The notes under the pieces were generated by a model that saw only the letters and a program-made list of their open reading frames with translations, ran no database searches and was not told where the DNA came from. Below are positions 1 through 8,633 of a DNA stretch of 64,000 nt, piece after piece; the first letter of the stretch is position 1, and each line of letters starts with the position of its first letter. Origin of the DNA: Bacillus sp. P14.5 (GTDB lineage: Bacteria; Bacillota; Bacilli; Bacillales; Bacillaceae_B); the NCBI RefSeq assembly GCF_003316765.1, contig NZ_NIJF01000017.1, forward strand, positions 89,761-153,760. The letters are read 5' to 3'. The position numbers and the translations under genes were made by a program.

Positions 1-1464
1 AGCCGGGGAAGTGACATAAAAGGCTTTAAGGGCGTCAGTTCAGGAGTGATTCCCTGGATGAAGCAGCTTAATAATACCGCGGTATCCGTAGATCAGCTGG
101 GACAGAGGCAGGGAGCGATTGCCGTCTATCTGGATGTCTGGCATAAAGATATCTTTCCATTTCTTGACGCAAAGCTGAACAATGGGGATGAAAGGCAGCG
201 CACCCATGATCTGTTTACGGGCGTTTGCCTTCCTGACCTTTTTATGGAGCAGGTGGAAAACAGGGGAGAATGGTACCTGTTCGATCCCCACGAAGTAAGA
301 AAAGTCATGGGCTTTTCGCTTGAAGATTTTTACGATGAACAGCAAGGGGAAGGGTCTTTCAGGGAAAAGTATTGGGCATGCGTCTTTCATCCTGAATTGT
401 CCCATGAAACCGTACCTGCCATCGACCTCTTCAAATCCATCATGATATCGCAGCTTGAAACGGGAACTCCATACATGTTTTACAGAGATACAGTCAACAG
501 GATGAATGCGAATCAGCACAAAGGAATGATTTACTGCAGCAACCTTTGCACGGAAATCACGCAGAATATGAGCCCGACGGTCATGGAAGAAGAACGGGTA
601 GAGGATGGAAAGATTATTACGTACAAAAACCCAGGAGACTATGTCGTCTGTAACCTATCATCGGTTTCCCTGGCCAAGGCAGTAAAGGATGGGGTCCTTG
701 AAAAAGTGGTCACCATCGCGGTGAGAATGCTCGATAATGTCATCGATATCAATAACATTCCGGTCCTTCAGGCTGAACTCACCAACGAAAGGTACCGGGG
801 AATCGGACTGGGAACGTACGGATGGCATCACCTTCTCGCTCAGGAAGGGATCAAGTGGGAAAGTGAGGAAGCGGTCCAATATTGTGATTCTCTCTATGAA
901 GACATTGCCTATTTTACAATAAAAGCAAGCAGCTCACTGGCAGAAGAGAAATGGGCATATCCTTATTTTTCTGGTTCAGAATGGTCAACGGGCAGTTACT
1001 TTGAAAAAAGGGGATACAACTCTTCCAGATGGGTGGAGCTTAAGGAGAAGGTAAAGCAGCATGGCATCAGAAATGGCTACCTCATGGCGGTGGCACCGAA
1101 TTCATCCACTTCACTGATTGCCGGCTCTTCTGCCAGCATCGACCCGATATTCCGGCTGGAATATTCAGAGGAAAAGAAAGATTACAAGATACCGGTCACC
1201 GCACCGGATTTATCGCCTCACACAACCTGGTATTACAAAACGGCTTATAACATTGACCAGCATTGGAGCATTAAGCAGAACGAGAAGCGTCAGCGCCACG
1301 TAGACCAATCAATCTCATTCAACCTTTATGTGAGGAATGACATCAAAGCAAAAGCATTGCTTGATATCCATCTTGATGCCTGGAAATCAGGTTTGAAAAC
1401 CACTTATTACGTGCGTTCAACATCAAATGCAGAAATCGATGATTGTGAAAGCTGCCATAGCTGA
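1..1464 (+). CDS. nrdA: Class I ribonucleotide reductase, alpha (catalytic) subunit, 5'-truncated by the window edge
   Basis: Reduces ribonucleoside diphosphates to deoxyribonucleotides in the cytosol, using a radical delivered by the beta subunit encoded next. The frame is open from base 1, so the N-terminal part lies outside the window. Visible family landmarks are the barrel segments with active-site cysteines in NLCTEI and VVCNLSS, the loop APNSSTSLIAGSS, and a C-terminal redox pair in DDCESC four residues before the end. Wording around GAIAVYLDVWHKDI is closer to class Ia-type NrdA than to the usual Bacillus NrdE, and no nrdI follows, so the subclass is inferred. The beta gene begins 24 bp downstream, indicating one operon. 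Confidence 0.9.
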   Translation, partial: SRGSDIKGFKGVSSGVIPWMKQLNNTAVSVDQLGQRQGAIAVYLDVWHKDIFPFLDAKLNNGDERQRTHDLFTGVCLPDLFMEQVENRGEWYLFDPHEVRKVMGFSLEDFYDEQQGEGSFREKYWACVFHPELSHETVPAIDLFKSIMISQLETGTPYMFYRDTVNRMNANQHKGMIYCSNLCTEITQNMSPTVMEEERVEDGKIITYKNPGDYVVCNLSSVSLAKAVKDGVLEKVVTIAVRMLDNVIDINNIPVLQAELTNERYRGIGLGTYGWHHLLAQEGIKWESEEAVQYCDSLYEDIAYFTIKASSSLAEEKWAYPYFSGSEWSTGSYFEKRGYNSSRWVELKEKVKQHGIRNGYLMAVAPNSSTSLIAGSSASIDPIFRLEYSEEKKDYKIPVTAPDLSPHTTWYYKTAYNIDQHWSIKQNEKRQRHVDQSISFNLYVRNDIKAKALLDIHLDAWKSGLKTTYYVRSTSNAEIDDCESCHS

Positions 1465-1488
1465 GAAATTACAGAGAGGATGGATGGA

Positions 1489-2526
1489 ATGGTAAAATTA
1501 AAGAAGCGGATACTGATAGATTCTGAGGCTCCGAACGCTTCCACGGGTCTCATCAATGGAAGAAGTTCAAATATATTGAATTGGGACGATGTCAGGTATC
1601 CATGGGCTTACCCAAAATATAAAAGAATGCTCGGAAACTTTTGGACGCCTTTTGAAATCAATATGTCCAAAGACATTAAGCAATTCCCGAATCTGACTGA
1701 GCAGGAACAGGAAACATTCTTAAAGGTGATCGGTCTGCTTGCGCTGCTCGACAGCATCCAAACCGATTACGCAGGAAAGGTTGCCGACTACTTAACCGAC
1801 TCCAGCCTCAATGCATTGATGATCATTCTGGCTCAGCAGGAGGTTGTCCATAATCACTCTTACAGCTATGTGCTGTCAAGCATCGTTTCCAAAAAGAAAC
1901 AGGACGAGGTGTTCGATTACTGGAGAACAGAACCGACACTGCGGAAAAGAAACGATTTCATCACCAACGGCTACCAAGGATTTGTGGAGAATCCAAATAT
2001 CGAAAACCTGCTCCAATCCATTGTATACGACGTTATTTTAGAGGGACTGTTTTTCTATTCAGGGTTCGCCTTCTTCTATAATCTCGCGCGTAACCAGAAG
2101 ATGGTGGCAACCTCCACGATGATCAATTACATTAACAGAGACGAACAGCTGCATGTAGGGCTTTTTGAAAAAATCTTCAAAGAGCTTCTCCATGAAAATC
2201 CTGACCATGACACAAAAGAGCTCCAAACATTTGGCATGAAAGCCTTTAGACAGGCGGCAGAGCTGGAAATTGAATGGGGCAGACAGATAATCGGCGACAA
2301 AATAGAGGGGCTCCTCATGACTGATATTGAAGCCTATATCAAGTTCATGGCCAACAAAAGATCTCAGCAACTTGGGTTTCAAGCGCCGTTTGATGGACAC
2401 CGTACCAATCCGATAAGATGGATCGTCGCCTATCAGGAAGTGGACATGGGAAAAACGGATTTCTTTGAGCAGAAATCCAGGCAATATACCAAAACGTCCG
2501 ATGCTAATGGATTTGATGAGCTTTAA
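1489..2526 (+). CDS. nrdB: Class I ribonucleotide reductase, beta (radical-generating) subunit
   Basis: Houses the metal centre and tyrosyl radical passed to the alpha subunit. With the start at 1489 the candidate ligands include Asp88 (LLDSIQ) and the ExxHxxxY block Glu118, His121 and Tyr125 (QEVVHNHSYSY), followed by the later glutamates and the EQLHVG histidine motif. The radical tyrosine therefore appears to be present. An ATG at 1480 is also in frame, but the GAGAGG ribosome site touches it directly; the ATG at 1489 has a normal 9-base spacing and is preferred. At about 345 residues it is full length for the family. A 25-bp tandem repeat follows the stop. Confidence 0.9.
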   Translation: MVKLKKRILIDSEAPNASTGLINGRSSNILNWDDVRYPWAYPKYKRMLGNFWTPFEINMSKDIKQFPNLTEQEQETFLKVIGLLALLDSIQTDYAGKVADYLTDSSLNALMIILAQQEVVHNHSYSYVLSSIVSKKKQDEVFDYWRTEPTLRKRNDFITNGYQGFVENPNIENLLQSIVYDVILEGLFFYSGFAFFYNLARNQKMVATSTMINYINRDEQLHVGLFEKIFKELLHENPDHDTKELQTFGMKAFRQAAELEIEWGRQIIGDKIEGLLMTDIEAYIKFMANKRSQQLGFQAPFDGHRTNPIRWIVAYQEVDMGKTDFFEQKSRQYTKTSDANGFDEL

Positions 2527-2546
2527 GCTTCTTAGGGTCATTAGTT

Positions 2547-2657
2547 GAGCCTTGATCAAAAGTGTGAATCTGAGCCAGGCTCAAAAGTGTGAATCTGAGC
2601 CAGGCTCAAAAAGGTGGAATTGAGCCAGGCTCAAAAAGGTAGATCTGAGCCAGGCTC
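2547..2657. repeat. Five-copy 25-bp tandem repeat with GAGCCAGGCTC palindrome
   Basis: The motif GAGCC begins at 2547, 2572, 2597, 2622 and 2647, an exact 25-bp period. Four units carry the palindrome GAGCCAGGCTC; the first is degenerate. Units are joined by A/G-rich linkers. It lies between the convergent ends of nrdB and the ferredoxin-NADP reductase gene. Confidence 0.85.
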
Positions 2658-2671
2658 TCAACCACAAAACA

Positions 2672-2708
2672 AAAAGGCGTATCCCAAAAGAGGGACACGC
2701 CTTTTAAT
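2672..2708 (-). terminator. Rho-independent terminator of the ferredoxin-NADP reductase gene
   Basis: An AAGGCGT/ACGCCTT stem with an inner GGGA/TCCC extension is bordered by A-runs on one side and T-runs on the other. It could act on both strands and ends the convergent nrdB transcript as well. Confidence 0.75.
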
Positions 2709-2709
2709 T

Positions 2710-3759
2710 TTATTTAACCAGCTGCCGCACAAGCTCCTTATTCCGGTCTTTAAACACTTCATTATGCGACGATACCATCGCAAAGGCTCCAGCATCCGGT
2801 TCAATGAACTGCTTCGCTTTATTGACAGCATTGGCCGCGTCCTGGAACGCCCCTGCGATCAGATTTAGTTTTCCTTCATGCTTAATGATGTCTCCAGCGG
2901 CAAAAATGCCGGGAATGGAGGACTCACACATCGTGCTTCCCTCTATATAAAAGTTATCCATCATTTTGATGTTAAGTTCACTGTCAGTCAGAAGTGAGGC
3001 GTCTTGGTCAAACCCATGATTGATAATGACATCATCTATTGAGAGAGAGGAGGTTGCCTGGGTGACATTATTGAGAAGTTCAACCCGGTCAATGACATCT
3101 TCCCCATGTTTAGCAAGAAGCTTTGTTATGGAAGTATTCAAGAAGGTCTGAGCAGAGCTGTTCATCAGTTGTTCCACTTGGGCTTCATGTCCGCTCAACT
3201 GTCCTTTTCGGCAAGTGAGGTAAACCTGCTTTGCAATCGGGGTAAGTTCATTAGCCCAATCGATTGCAGAATTGCCTCCTCCGGAAATGATCACTGTGCG
3301 GTCTTTGAAATATTTCAGGGATTTCACTGTATAATGCAGATTAGAAATTTCAAATCGGTCCGCGCCTTCAATATTCAATTTCTGCGGCTGGAGGATCCCG
3401 CTCCCAACGGCGACAATAACCGTCTTGGAATAATGGACATTGCCCGACGCAGCTTTTAATAGAAAGAGTCCATCCTCGTCACGCGCAATGGAGACGATTT
3501 TCTCATTAAGTGCTACTTCCGGGTTGAAAGTCAGGCCCTGTTCGACGAGCTGGTCGATCAATTTTGCTCCAGGAGTAGGCGTCAGCCCGCCGACATCCCA
3601 TATCATTTTTTCAGGATATACGTGGATCTTGCCTCCGAGTTGAGGCTGGAATTCAATAATTTTTGCCTTCATCCCTCTAAGGCCGCTGTAAAACGCCGAG
3701 TAGAGTCCGGCGGGCCCTCCGCCGATAATAGTTACGTCAAAGCATTCATTTTCCTTCAT
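2710..3759 (-). CDS. Ferredoxin/flavodoxin--NADP+ reductase, thioredoxin-reductase-like (YcgT/YumC type)
   Basis: Flavoprotein that moves electrons between NADPH and ferredoxin or flavodoxin. The N-terminal FAD-binding Rossmann motif GGGPAGLYSAFY is near residue 13, an NADPH-binding motif GGGNSAIDWA lies mid-protein, and the C-terminal FAD motif GDIIKHEGKLNLIAGAF is present. The thioredoxin-reductase CxxC pair is absent, as expected for this subfamily. Its length of 349 is typical. It is divergent from an iron-importer operon, and a Fur-like palindrome sits just upstream of its start, so iron-repressed expression is likely, perhaps to reduce iron released from siderophores. Which of the two Bacillus paralogues it matches is uncertain. 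Confidence 0.9.
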   Translation of the reverse strand: MKENECFDVTIIGGGPAGLYSAFYSGLRGMKAKIIEFQPQLGGKIHVYPEKMIWDVGGLTPTPGAKLIDQLVEQGLTFNPEVALNEKIVSIARDEDGLFLLKAASGNVHYSKTVIVAVGSGILQPQKLNIEGADRFEISNLHYTVKSLKYFKDRTVIISGGGNSAIDWANELTPIAKQVYLTCRKGQLSGHEAQVEQLMNSSAQTFLNTSITKLLAKHGEDVIDRVELLNNVTQATSSLSIDDVIINHGFDQDASLLTDSELNIKMMDNFYIEGSTMCESSIPGIFAAGDIIKHEGKLNLIAGAFQDAANAVNKAKQFIEPDAGAFAMVSSHNEVFKDRNKELVRQLVK

Positions 3760-3794
3760 GACGACCGCTCCTCATTCTGTGATTTCTATAAAAG

Positions 3795-3809
3795 TGAGAA
3801 TCCTTCTCA
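3795..3809. promoter_or_regulatory. Fur-like operator for the ferredoxin-NADP reductase gene
   Basis: The sequence TGAGAATCCTTCTCA is a 7-1-7 inverted repeat with three mismatches to the Bacillus Fur core TGATAATnATTATCA. It lies 35 bp upstream of the minus-strand start at 3759. Confidence 0.55.
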
Positions 3810-3862
3810 AAAAGAGATTGACAGAAAGTTTTAAAAGATTTATAGTTACATTGTACCGAAAC

Positions 3863-3877
3863 TGATAATCATTATCA
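3863..3877. promoter_or_regulatory. Perfect Fur box
   Basis: TGATAATCATTATCA matches the 7-1-7 Bacillus Fur consensus exactly. It lies 33 bp upstream of the ABC ATPase start and is the strongest evidence that the importer serves ferric siderophores. Confidence 0.9.
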
Positions 3878-3909
3878 ATGAGAAATTTTAAAACTACAGG
3901 AGGGTTAAC

Positions 3910-4755
3910 ATGGTTCGCCTTCATACTGACCAATTACATATAGGCTACGGTGAAAAGCTTATTGTGAAAGATATGTCGATTGAGATACCGGATAAAAAAA
4001 TCACAACGATTATCGGATCGAATGGCTGCGGAAAGTCGACCCTTTTGAAAGCGTTAACGAGAATCATCCGTTTTCAAAGCGGCTCTATTGTGCTGGACGG
4101 CAAAAGCATTACCAAGGAGGATACGAAGAACCTGGCGAGAAAAATGGCCATCCTTCCGCAGAATCCTGAAAGTGCCGGCGGCTTGACAGTCGGTGAGCTT
4201 GTTTCATATGGAAGGTTTCCTTATCAAAGCGGATTCGGGAGATTATCCAAAAGAGATATAGAAGTGATTGATTGGGCATTAGAAACGACAGGAACTCTGG
4301 ATTATAAATATCTGCCGGTGGATTCCTTGTCAGGAGGCCAGCGCCAAAGGGTTTGGATCGCGATGGCCATCGCCCAGGAAACCGAAATGATCTTCCTGGA
4401 TGAACCGACTACCTATCTGGACATGGCTCATCAGCTGGAAATCCTCGAACTGCTGCAAAAGCTCAATGAGGAACAGGGACGGACGATTGTGATGGTCCTG
4501 CATGATATCAACCAGGCAGCAAGGTTCGCCGACCATATCATCGCTTTGAAAGAAGGAAATATCATTAAAGCAGGCAGCTGCGAAGAAGTGGTCACGAATA
4601 AAGTCCTGCAGCAGGTTTTTCAAATTGATGCTGTCATAGGACGAGATCCGCGTACAAACAAACCGATGTGCATGACTTATCATTTATTAAAGGGAGAAGA
4701 TCATTATGAAAAAGTTAATTATGCCATTCCTGCTCTTGCTAGCGCTACTTCTTAG
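3910..4755 (+). CDS. Iron-siderophore ABC importer, ATP-binding protein (FecE/FhuC/YusV type)
   Basis: Cytosolic ATPase that powers ferric-siderophore uptake. Walker A GSNGCGKST is near residue 37, the signature LSGGQRQR is mid-protein, and Walker B MIFLDEPT is followed by the switch-histidine segment VLHDINQ. At 281 residues it is slightly longer than usual because the C-terminus runs 50 bp into the following lipoprotein gene in another frame. That overlap implies tight translational coupling. A perfect Fur box lies upstream and the ribosome site is AGGAGGG. Confidence 0.93.
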   Translation: MVRLHTDQLHIGYGEKLIVKDMSIEIPDKKITTIIGSNGCGKSTLLKALTRIIRFQSGSIVLDGKSITKEDTKNLARKMAILPQNPESAGGLTVGELVSYGRFPYQSGFGRLSKRDIEVIDWALETTGTLDYKYLPVDSLSGGQRQRVWIAMAIAQETEMIFLDEPTTYLDMAHQLEILELLQKLNEEQGRTIVMVLHDINQAARFADHIIALKEGNIIKAGSCEEVVTNKVLQQVFQIDAVIGRDPRTNKPMCMTYHLLKGEDHYEKVNYAIPALASATS

Positions 4756-5626
4756 TGCTTGCGGAAATAATACTGGAAATGATGCAAGTGCAGACACTAA
4801 AGATAAAGAAACAAAAGAACCTGAAACCATCACTTATGAATCAGAGAACGGTCCTGTTGAAGTACCGGCAGATCCTCAGCGTGTCATCGTATTATCTTCT
4901 TTTGCCGGTAATGTCATGGCACTAGACGTTGACCTTGTCGGGGTTGATTCCTGGTCGAAGTTAAATCCGCGCTTTGATGAAAAGTTAAAAGGTGTGGAGG
5001 AAGTCACTGATGAGAGCCTTGAGAAAATCATCGAGCTTGATCCGGACCTGATCATCGGGCTTTCCAACATCAAGAATATCGATAAGCTGAATGAAATTGC
5101 CCCGACTGTCACTTTTACATATGGAAAAGTGGACTATCTGACTCAGCATGTGGAAATCGGCAAACTGTTAAATAAAGAAGAAGAAGCACAAAAGTGGGTT
5201 GATGATTTCAAAGTAAGAGCGAAAGAAGCCGGAGAAGAAATCAAAGCCAAAATCGGCGAAGATGCAACGGTCTCGGTTCTGGAAAACTTCAGTAAACAAA
5301 TTTACGTTTACGGTAATAACTGGGGACGCGGAACAGAGATCCTTTATCAGGAAATGGAATTGAAAATGCCTGAAAAAGTAATCGAATCCGCTCTGGAGCC
5401 TGGCTATTATGCAGTATCCCTGGAAGTCCTGCCTGAGTATGCAGGCGACTATGTCATCCTGAGCAAAGACCCGAAACAGGACAATTCATTCATGGAAACC
5501 GATACGTATAAAAACATTCCTGCTGTTAAAAACAATCAGGTTTATGAAGTGAATATGATGGAATTCTACTTTAATGATCCTCTGACACTAGAATATCAAT
5601 TGGAGACGTTCAAAGAGGTATTTTAA
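4706..5626 (+). CDS. Iron-siderophore substrate-binding lipoprotein (FecB/FhuD family)
   Basis: Extracellular receptor of the importer. A signal peptide ends in the lipobox LLSAC, making Cys19 the lipid-anchored residue after cleavage. A low-complexity D/K/E/T linker then leads into the periplasmic-binding fold (PQRVIVLSSFAGNVMALDV; ELDPDLIIGLS). Length 306 fits class III binding proteins. The ribosome site GGGAG precedes the ATG by 8 bases. The substrate is probably a ferric siderophore given the Fur box and FecCD permeases, but which siderophore cannot be read from the sequence. A terminator follows, so the permeases may be transcribed at a lower level. Confidence 0.9.
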   Translation: MKKLIMPFLLLLALLLSACGNNTGNDASADTKDKETKEPETITYESENGPVEVPADPQRVIVLSSFAGNVMALDVDLVGVDSWSKLNPRFDEKLKGVEEVTDESLEKIIELDPDLIIGLSNIKNIDKLNEIAPTVTFTYGKVDYLTQHVEIGKLLNKEEEAQKWVDDFKVRAKEAGEEIKAKIGEDATVSVLENFSKQIYVYGNNWGRGTEILYQEMELKMPEKVIESALEPGYYAVSLEVLPEYAGDYVILSKDPKQDNSFMETDTYKNIPAVKNNQVYEVNMMEFYFNDPLTLEYQLETFKEVF

Positions 5627-5636
5627 TTGCTAAACG

Positions 5637-5671
5637 AAAGAGGAATTCTTCTCAGGAAGGATTCCTCTTTT
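5637..5671 (+). terminator. Terminator/attenuator between lipoprotein and permease genes
   Basis: The arms AAAGAGGAATTC and GATTCCTCTTT form a strong hairpin ending in a T-run. It sits inside the importer operon and may make the lipoprotein more abundant than the permeases. Confidence 0.8.
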
Positions 5672-5679
5672 GATTTTAG

Positions 5680-5750
5680 ACGAAATGGATTTCCGCTCCG
5701 GGCGGACGACTTCCCGGGCCGGGCAGGAAATAGTCAGACTTCCGCTGTAA
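5680..5750. repeat. Degenerate, partial copy of the GC-rich interspersed repeat
   Basis: It shares the terminal GGATTTCCGCTCC motif and a closing CTTCCGCT with the full copy at 8062-8196, but the interior is shortened and diverged. It lies between the terminator and the first permease gene. Confidence 0.6.
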
Positions 5751-5833
5751 AAAGTAAAAAACAATAAAGCTATAAAGCCTTTAAACTATTGAAAAATTAA
5801 ACCAATCCAAATACATAAAAAGAGATGATAGCC

Positions 5834-6841
5834 ATGAAAAATGTATCTCAATCCATTAAACTTACATACAAATTCATCATTGGAGCGGCCATACTGCTGG
5901 TTTCTTTTACGGCGGCGATGGCGCTGGGAGCTGCTGATATAGGAATCAAAGAGGTATGGTCAGCAATCTTTGCTGTGGAAACGAATGAGTCCAACTCGAT
6001 CATACGCGAAATCCGTCTTCCAAGGGAAGTGGCCGCCGTGGCGGTGGGGGCTGCCCTTGGAGTTTCAGGAGCAGTCATGCAGGGGCTGACCCGTAATCCT
6101 CTTGCTGACCCTGGACTGCTTGGGTTGACTGCGGGGGCAAATGCAGCCCTTGCTTTTACATTGGCCTTCCTTCCATATGCGAACTATTTTATTATTATGA
6201 TTGCCTGCTTCATTGGCGCCTCACTGGGAGCTGTTCTGGTCTTTGGCTTGAGCGCTGCCAAAAAGGGCGGCTTTTCTCACCTGCGGATTGTGCTGGCAGG
6301 AGCTGCGGTGTCTGCGTTCTTATATGCTGTGGCAGAAGGAATCGGACTTTATTTTAAAATTTCTAAAGATGTGACGATGTGGACGGCAGGGGGTCTGATA
6401 GGGACAACCTGGTCCCAGCTGAATATTATTGTTCCGTTTATTGCTTTGGGCACGCTGATTGCCTTTGCTTTATCTAAACAGCTGACAATTCTCAGCTTGA
6501 ATGATGAATTGGCAGTCGGGCTGGGACAAAACGTTGCACGCGTGAAAGGGATTCTGTTTGTGGTCACGACTCTCCTGGCTGGCGCATCCGTGGCGCTTGT
6601 AGGGAACCTTGCTTTCATTGGACTGATGATTCCGCATATCGTCCGCGCTTTTATCGGGACGGACTATCGCTTCATTCTGCCGATGTCAGCACTGATCGGA
6701 GCTTCGTTCATGTTGTGGGCTGACACTCTCGGACGGACAATCAATATGCCGTATGAAACGCCGGTTGCAGCCATCATTTCCATTCTTGGTCTGCCTTTTT
6801 TCATATTTATAGTCAATAAAGGAGGCAGAGCATTCTCATGA
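5834..6841 (+). CDS. FecCD-family iron-siderophore permease, first subunit
   Basis: Integral membrane half of the importer, with many hydrophobic helices and the family blocks RLPREVAAVAVGAALGVSGAVMQGLTRNPLADPGLLG and, near the C-terminus, GNLAFIGLMIPHIVR, which contacts the ATPase. Length is about 335. An in-frame ATG at 5825 exists; 5834 is preferred because it leaves room for the AAGAGATGA ribosome site. It overlaps the next permease by four bases (ATGA), so the two are co-translated. Confidence 0.9.
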   Translation: MKNVSQSIKLTYKFIIGAAILLVSFTAAMALGAADIGIKEVWSAIFAVETNESNSIIREIRLPREVAAVAVGAALGVSGAVMQGLTRNPLADPGLLGLTAGANAALAFTLAFLPYANYFIIMIACFIGASLGAVLVFGLSAAKKGGFSHLRIVLAGAAVSAFLYAVAEGIGLYFKISKDVTMWTAGGLIGTTWSQLNIIVPFIALGTLIAFALSKQLTILSLNDELAVGLGQNVARVKGILFVVTTLLAGASVALVGNLAFIGLMIPHIVRAFIGTDYRFILPMSALIGASFMLWADTLGRTINMPYETPVAAIISILGLPFFIFIVNKGGRAFS

Positions 6842-7848
6842 TTCATCCTTCTGTAATCAAGAAACAGCGCCGTGTTATGGTGTTCTTAGTGCTTCTTATA
6901 ATCTTCACAGCTATCATTGGAATGGGGATGGGCTTCTCCACTCTGTCATATGGCCGTCTGCTTCCCACATTTCTTGGGCAGGGGACGTTCAAGGAAGAGT
7001 TTGTCCTGTTTTCTGTAAGGCTGCCGCGTATCGTCATTACCCTGCTGGCAGGGATGGCTTTGGCAGTCTCGGGGGCAATCCTGCAGAGTATCACAAGAAA
7101 CGATCTGGCTGACCCCGGCATTATCGGGATTAACTCCGGAGCCGGAGCTGCCATTGCTGTCTTCTTTTTATTCTTTCCGATAGAAGTTGGGAAATTTGTC
7201 TATGCCATTCCATTGATCGCTTTCGCGGGGGCTTTTTTAACCGCAGGCCTTATATACTTGTTTTCGTACAAGAGAACGACCGGCCTTCAGCCTATACGCC
7301 TGGTATTGACCGGGGTCGGCTTCTCAATGGCCCTCTCAGGAACGATGATTGTCCTGATATCTTCTGCGGAACGCGAGAAAGTCGACTTTATCGCAAGATG
7401 GCTGGCCGGCAATATTTGGGGAGGGGATTGGCCGTTTATATTGGCCATCCTGCCTTGGCTGGTCATCCTGATCCCTTTCACCCTTTATAAAGCGAACAAG
7501 CTGAACTTGCTGGGATTGAATGAGCCTGTTGCAGTGGGAGTGGGAGTGTCTCTTGAAAAAGAAAGATTCATTCTTCTATTGGCAGCTGTAGCGCTTGCGG
7601 CCGCAGCGGTCTCCGTAACGGGAGGAATCGCATTTGTCGGCCTCATGGCTCCTCATATCGCAAAAGCTTTGGTAGGGCCGAGGCATCAATTGTATCTTCC
7701 TGTAGCCATTCTTTCCGGCGGCTGGCTGCTGATGTTTGCCGACACCATCGGCCGCAATCTTACCGACCCTGACGGCATCCCCGCAGGCATCATGACAGCC
7801 TTGATTGGCGCACCATATTTTATGTATTTGCTGATGAAAAAAATATAG
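6838..7848 (+). CDS. FecCD-family iron-siderophore permease, second subunit
   Basis: Partner permease of the preceding gene, with the same architecture: VRLPRIVITLLAGMALAVSGAILQSITRNDLADPGIIG near the N-terminus and GGIAFVGLMAPHIAK in the coupling region. Its 336 residues are normal. The start ATG overlaps the upstream stop (ATGA). It completes an ATPase-lipoprotein-permease-permease operon. The two permeases probably form a heterodimer. Confidence 0.92.
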   Translation: MIHPSVIKKQRRVMVFLVLLIIFTAIIGMGMGFSTLSYGRLLPTFLGQGTFKEEFVLFSVRLPRIVITLLAGMALAVSGAILQSITRNDLADPGIIGINSGAGAAIAVFFLFFPIEVGKFVYAIPLIAFAGAFLTAGLIYLFSYKRTTGLQPIRLVLTGVGFSMALSGTMIVLISSAEREKVDFIARWLAGNIWGGDWPFILAILPWLVILIPFTLYKANKLNLLGLNEPVAVGVGVSLEKERFILLLAAVALAAAAVSVTGGIAFVGLMAPHIAKALVGPRHQLYLPVAILSGGWLLMFADTIGRNLTDPDGIPAGIMTALIGAPYFMYLLMKKI

Positions 7849-7854
7849 TTGCAG

Positions 7855-7893
7855 AAAAGAAGCAGAATCCATTTGGGGTTCTGCTTCTTTTTT
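7855..7893 (+). terminator. Terminator of the iron importer operon
   Basis: An AGAAGCAGAA/TTCTGCTTCT stem is followed by a T8 run immediately after the second permease gene. Confidence 0.85.
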
Positions 7894-8563
7894 TAAGGGT
7901 CTTGAAAACCATTGGTATGCCGGGGTTCAAAAGAGACTAAAACGTGGTATTAAAAATCTTCCATCATGGAAGAAAATAAAGGAATTTCTCCACTTTTTTC
8001 AGCTGTTTTCAGTGCTTTTTTTAAATGGCTGTTTGCTCAAAGGTTGTGGTTGTTATAAAAGTAATGGATTTCCGCTCCAGGCGCACGACTCCGCGGGGCG
8101 GGCGCCTGGCCTCCTCGGCTTCGCCTGCGGGGTCTCACCTGTCCCGCTAGTCCCGCAGGAAATCGTACACCTTCCGCTCCAATCCTTCTACCTAAAATTA
8201 GTAGGAGGATAAAATACCATTCGAAAGCAACAACCTTTCAAAAAACAACCCTTGTCACAAACAAGATACCGAACAGGTTTTGAAAAAGATAATAGGAAGA
8301 TTTGCAGAGGACAACAAGGCTATTTGGACTAGATAACACAGCGGTTAAGGAAAACTAAGTATATTGAATTACTTAGAACAATTGAACACAAAAATTCCAC
8401 CTGATCTGATCAGAAATAGGACTTAAAGTGATGAGGGAGTTCGGGCTCTTTAAGGTATGTACATTAGGCATTTGCCGGCATATACAAAACCATAAAGATA
8501 TAATTATACAAAAAAATGCATATCCAATTTTGTGATACTTTTTATCTATCCTTTAAAAAACGG
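7894..8563. other. Long intergenic region, no gene seen
   Basis: No convincing reading frame. It contains the full GC-rich interspersed repeat at 8062-8196; the remainder is AT-rich spacer leading to the argG promoter. I saw no T-box specifier hairpin or riboswitch. Confidence 0.6.
8062..8196 (-). repeat. GC-rich interspersed repeat, compact full copy
   Basis: About 135 bp bounded by TTCCGCTCCA-type motifs at each end, with CCCGCAGG/CCTGCGGG arms inside. Related copies occur at 29378-29452, 31371-31425, 35409-35712 and 54615-54736. Bacillus genomes commonly carry repeats of this style; the function is unknown to me. Confidence 0.8.
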
Positions 8564-8591
8564 TTGATTATGTATAAAAATTCAGTATAAT
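8564..8591 (+). promoter_or_regulatory. argG promoter overlapped by an ARG box (AhrC/ArgR operator)
   Basis: A -35 TTGATT (8564-8569) and -10 TATAAT (8586-8591) are separated by 16 bp. The spacer holds TGTATAAAAATTCAGT (8571-8586), which resembles the Bacillus arginine-repressor box. Repressor binding would occlude RNA polymerase, so argG-argH should be repressed by arginine. Confidence 0.75.
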
Positions 8592-8633
8592 TAATTTTAA
8601 TTCATTATAACTGGTGGAAGGGGAGTTCTGTTC

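Noticed and set aside
8200..8563. T-box or other riboswitch upstream of argG
   Set aside because: No specifier stem, T-box sequence or terminator/antiterminator pair could be seen; the ARG box explains regulation.
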